Positions 5,794 to 5,957 of a DNA stretch of 5,957 nt are shown piece after piece. This DNA is from an uncultured Lachnospiraceae bacterium (GTDB lineage: Bacteria; Bacillota; Clostridia; Lachnospirales; Lachnospiraceae): positions 1 to 5,957 of the forward strand of contig CACXFD010000167.1 of the NCBI GenBank assembly GCA_902766845.1, given 5' to 3'. Made by a program: the position numbers and the translations under genes. The notes beneath the pieces were generated by a model. The model had not been told where the DNA came from. It ran no database searches and saw only the letters and a list, made by a program, of their open reading frames with translations. Position 1 is the first letter of the stretch. Each line of letters starts with the position of its first letter.

Positions 5794-5819
5794 GGGGCTG
5801 CGGCACAAACCGCAGCCCC
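5794..5819 (-). terminator. Hairpin terminator of the right-hand minus-strand gene
   Basis: GGGGCTGCGG (5794-5803) and CCGCAGCCCC (5810-5819) form a perfect 10-bp stem around a 6-nt loop. On the minus strand it begins 6 nt after the stop codon at 5826 and is followed by TTCTTC, a short, imperfect T-rich tail. Position and stem strength favour a terminator for the gene entering from the right. Confidence 0.6.
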
Positions 5820-5825
5820 AACCAG

Positions 5826-5957
5826 TTATTTGACCGAAATGACCTCACGGGAGCATTCTCCACGAAGATCACCGCTCCAACCTTCTTCAAATTCTGTTGT
5901 TGGAGTAAAGCGCTGGATCAAGTCATATCCTTTTTCCACGGTAATATCTTCGGAAAA
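5826..5957 (-). CDS. C-terminal fragment of an unidentified protein (partial, enters from the right edge)
   Basis: The last 43 codons of a minus-strand frame are open from the window edge to TAA at 5828-5826. The residues include EKGYDLIQRFTPTTEFEEGW and end with SREVISVK. The segment is mixed acidic and polar and has no membrane helix. A strong GC-rich hairpin begins 6 nt after the stop, as expected at a gene end, and codon third positions are less GC-rich than in the sugar operon. I do not recognise the family. It converges on the plus-strand operon and may have a separate history. The call rests on the open frame and the terminator, so it is moderate. Confidence 0.5.
   Translation of the reverse strand, partial: FSEDITVEKGYDLIQRFTPTTEFEEGWSGDLRGECSREVISVK

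Larger units (their letters stand above)
5351..5825. other. Gene-poor, dyad-rich stretch between the operon end and the right-hand gene
   Basis: About 475 bp without a convincing gene, less GC-rich than the operon. It includes the palindrome TATATGA-ATA-TCATATA (5401-5417), the operon terminator, a strong ribosome site with a five-codon ORF, a second terminator-like hairpin (5570-5609) and an imperfect dyad AGACGG/CCGTCT with internal TATCC/GGATA (5659-5696). It also has an inverted pair AGCTGACC (5711-5718) and GGTCAGCT (5761-5768), and a closing hairpin (5794-5819). The density of dyads could reflect a structured RNA, a decayed mobile element or simply two adjoining terminator regions. I recognise no tRNA, rRNA or known RNA family in it. 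Confidence 0.5.

Noticed and set aside
5546..5890. Minus-strand 114-codon frame at the right end
   Set aside because: It overlaps three hairpins and the end of the more plausible partial gene in another frame, and its start lies inside that gene without a convincing ribosome site.
1..5957. CRISPR array, tRNA or rRNA genes, intact insertion sequence
   Set aside because: I saw no regularly spaced direct repeats, cloverleaf or rRNA core sequence, and no transposase or recombinase motif in any frame.

Overview
The window looks like a carbohydrate-uptake and phosphosugar-metabolism locus from a GC-rich, Gram-positive-type anaerobe, probably a gut member of the Bacillota (Clostridia). This rests on strong AAAGGAG or GGAGGT ribosome sites before nearly every gene, GC-rich coding sequence set against AT-rich promoter DNA, sigma-A-like promoters, and the gene families present. 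No marker fixes the genus.

Layout. On the left, read on the minus strand from about position 1400, lies an ABC importer operon. It has a MalK/UgpC/MsmK-type ATPase (131-1297) followed by the first 26 codons of the next gene (1-78), most likely a sugar permease that runs out of the window. An AT-rich divergent promoter region (1298-1572) separates it from a plus-strand operon: a MurR/RpiR-family regulator with HTH and SIS domains (1573-2436), a HAD-family hydrolase (2444-3208) and a PfkB-family sugar kinase (3230-4114). After two GC-rich hairpins, the second of terminator type, comes an endonuclease/exonuclease/phosphatase (EEP) fold protein (4217-5350). A perfect-stem terminator closes the unit at 5420-5460.

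The right end (5351-5825) is a less GC-rich, gene-poor stretch. It contains several dyads, a second terminator-like hairpin and a five-codon ORF behind a very strong ribosome site. The last 132 bases hold the C-terminus of an unidentified minus-strand gene, with its own hairpin just after the stop codon.

How the parts may work together (inference): the importer brings in a sugar or polyol, the PfkB kinase phosphorylates it, the HAD enzyme and perhaps the EEP protein remove phosphate from an intermediate, and the RpiR regulator senses the phosphosugar through its SIS domain and controls the divergent promoters. The substrate cannot be read from the sequence.

The least ordinary features are the ATPase-gene leader, which holds three alternating complementary segments able to form mutually exclusive hairpins, and the terminator plus Shine-Dalgarno-masking arrangement in front of the EEP gene, which leaves no room for a separate promoter.
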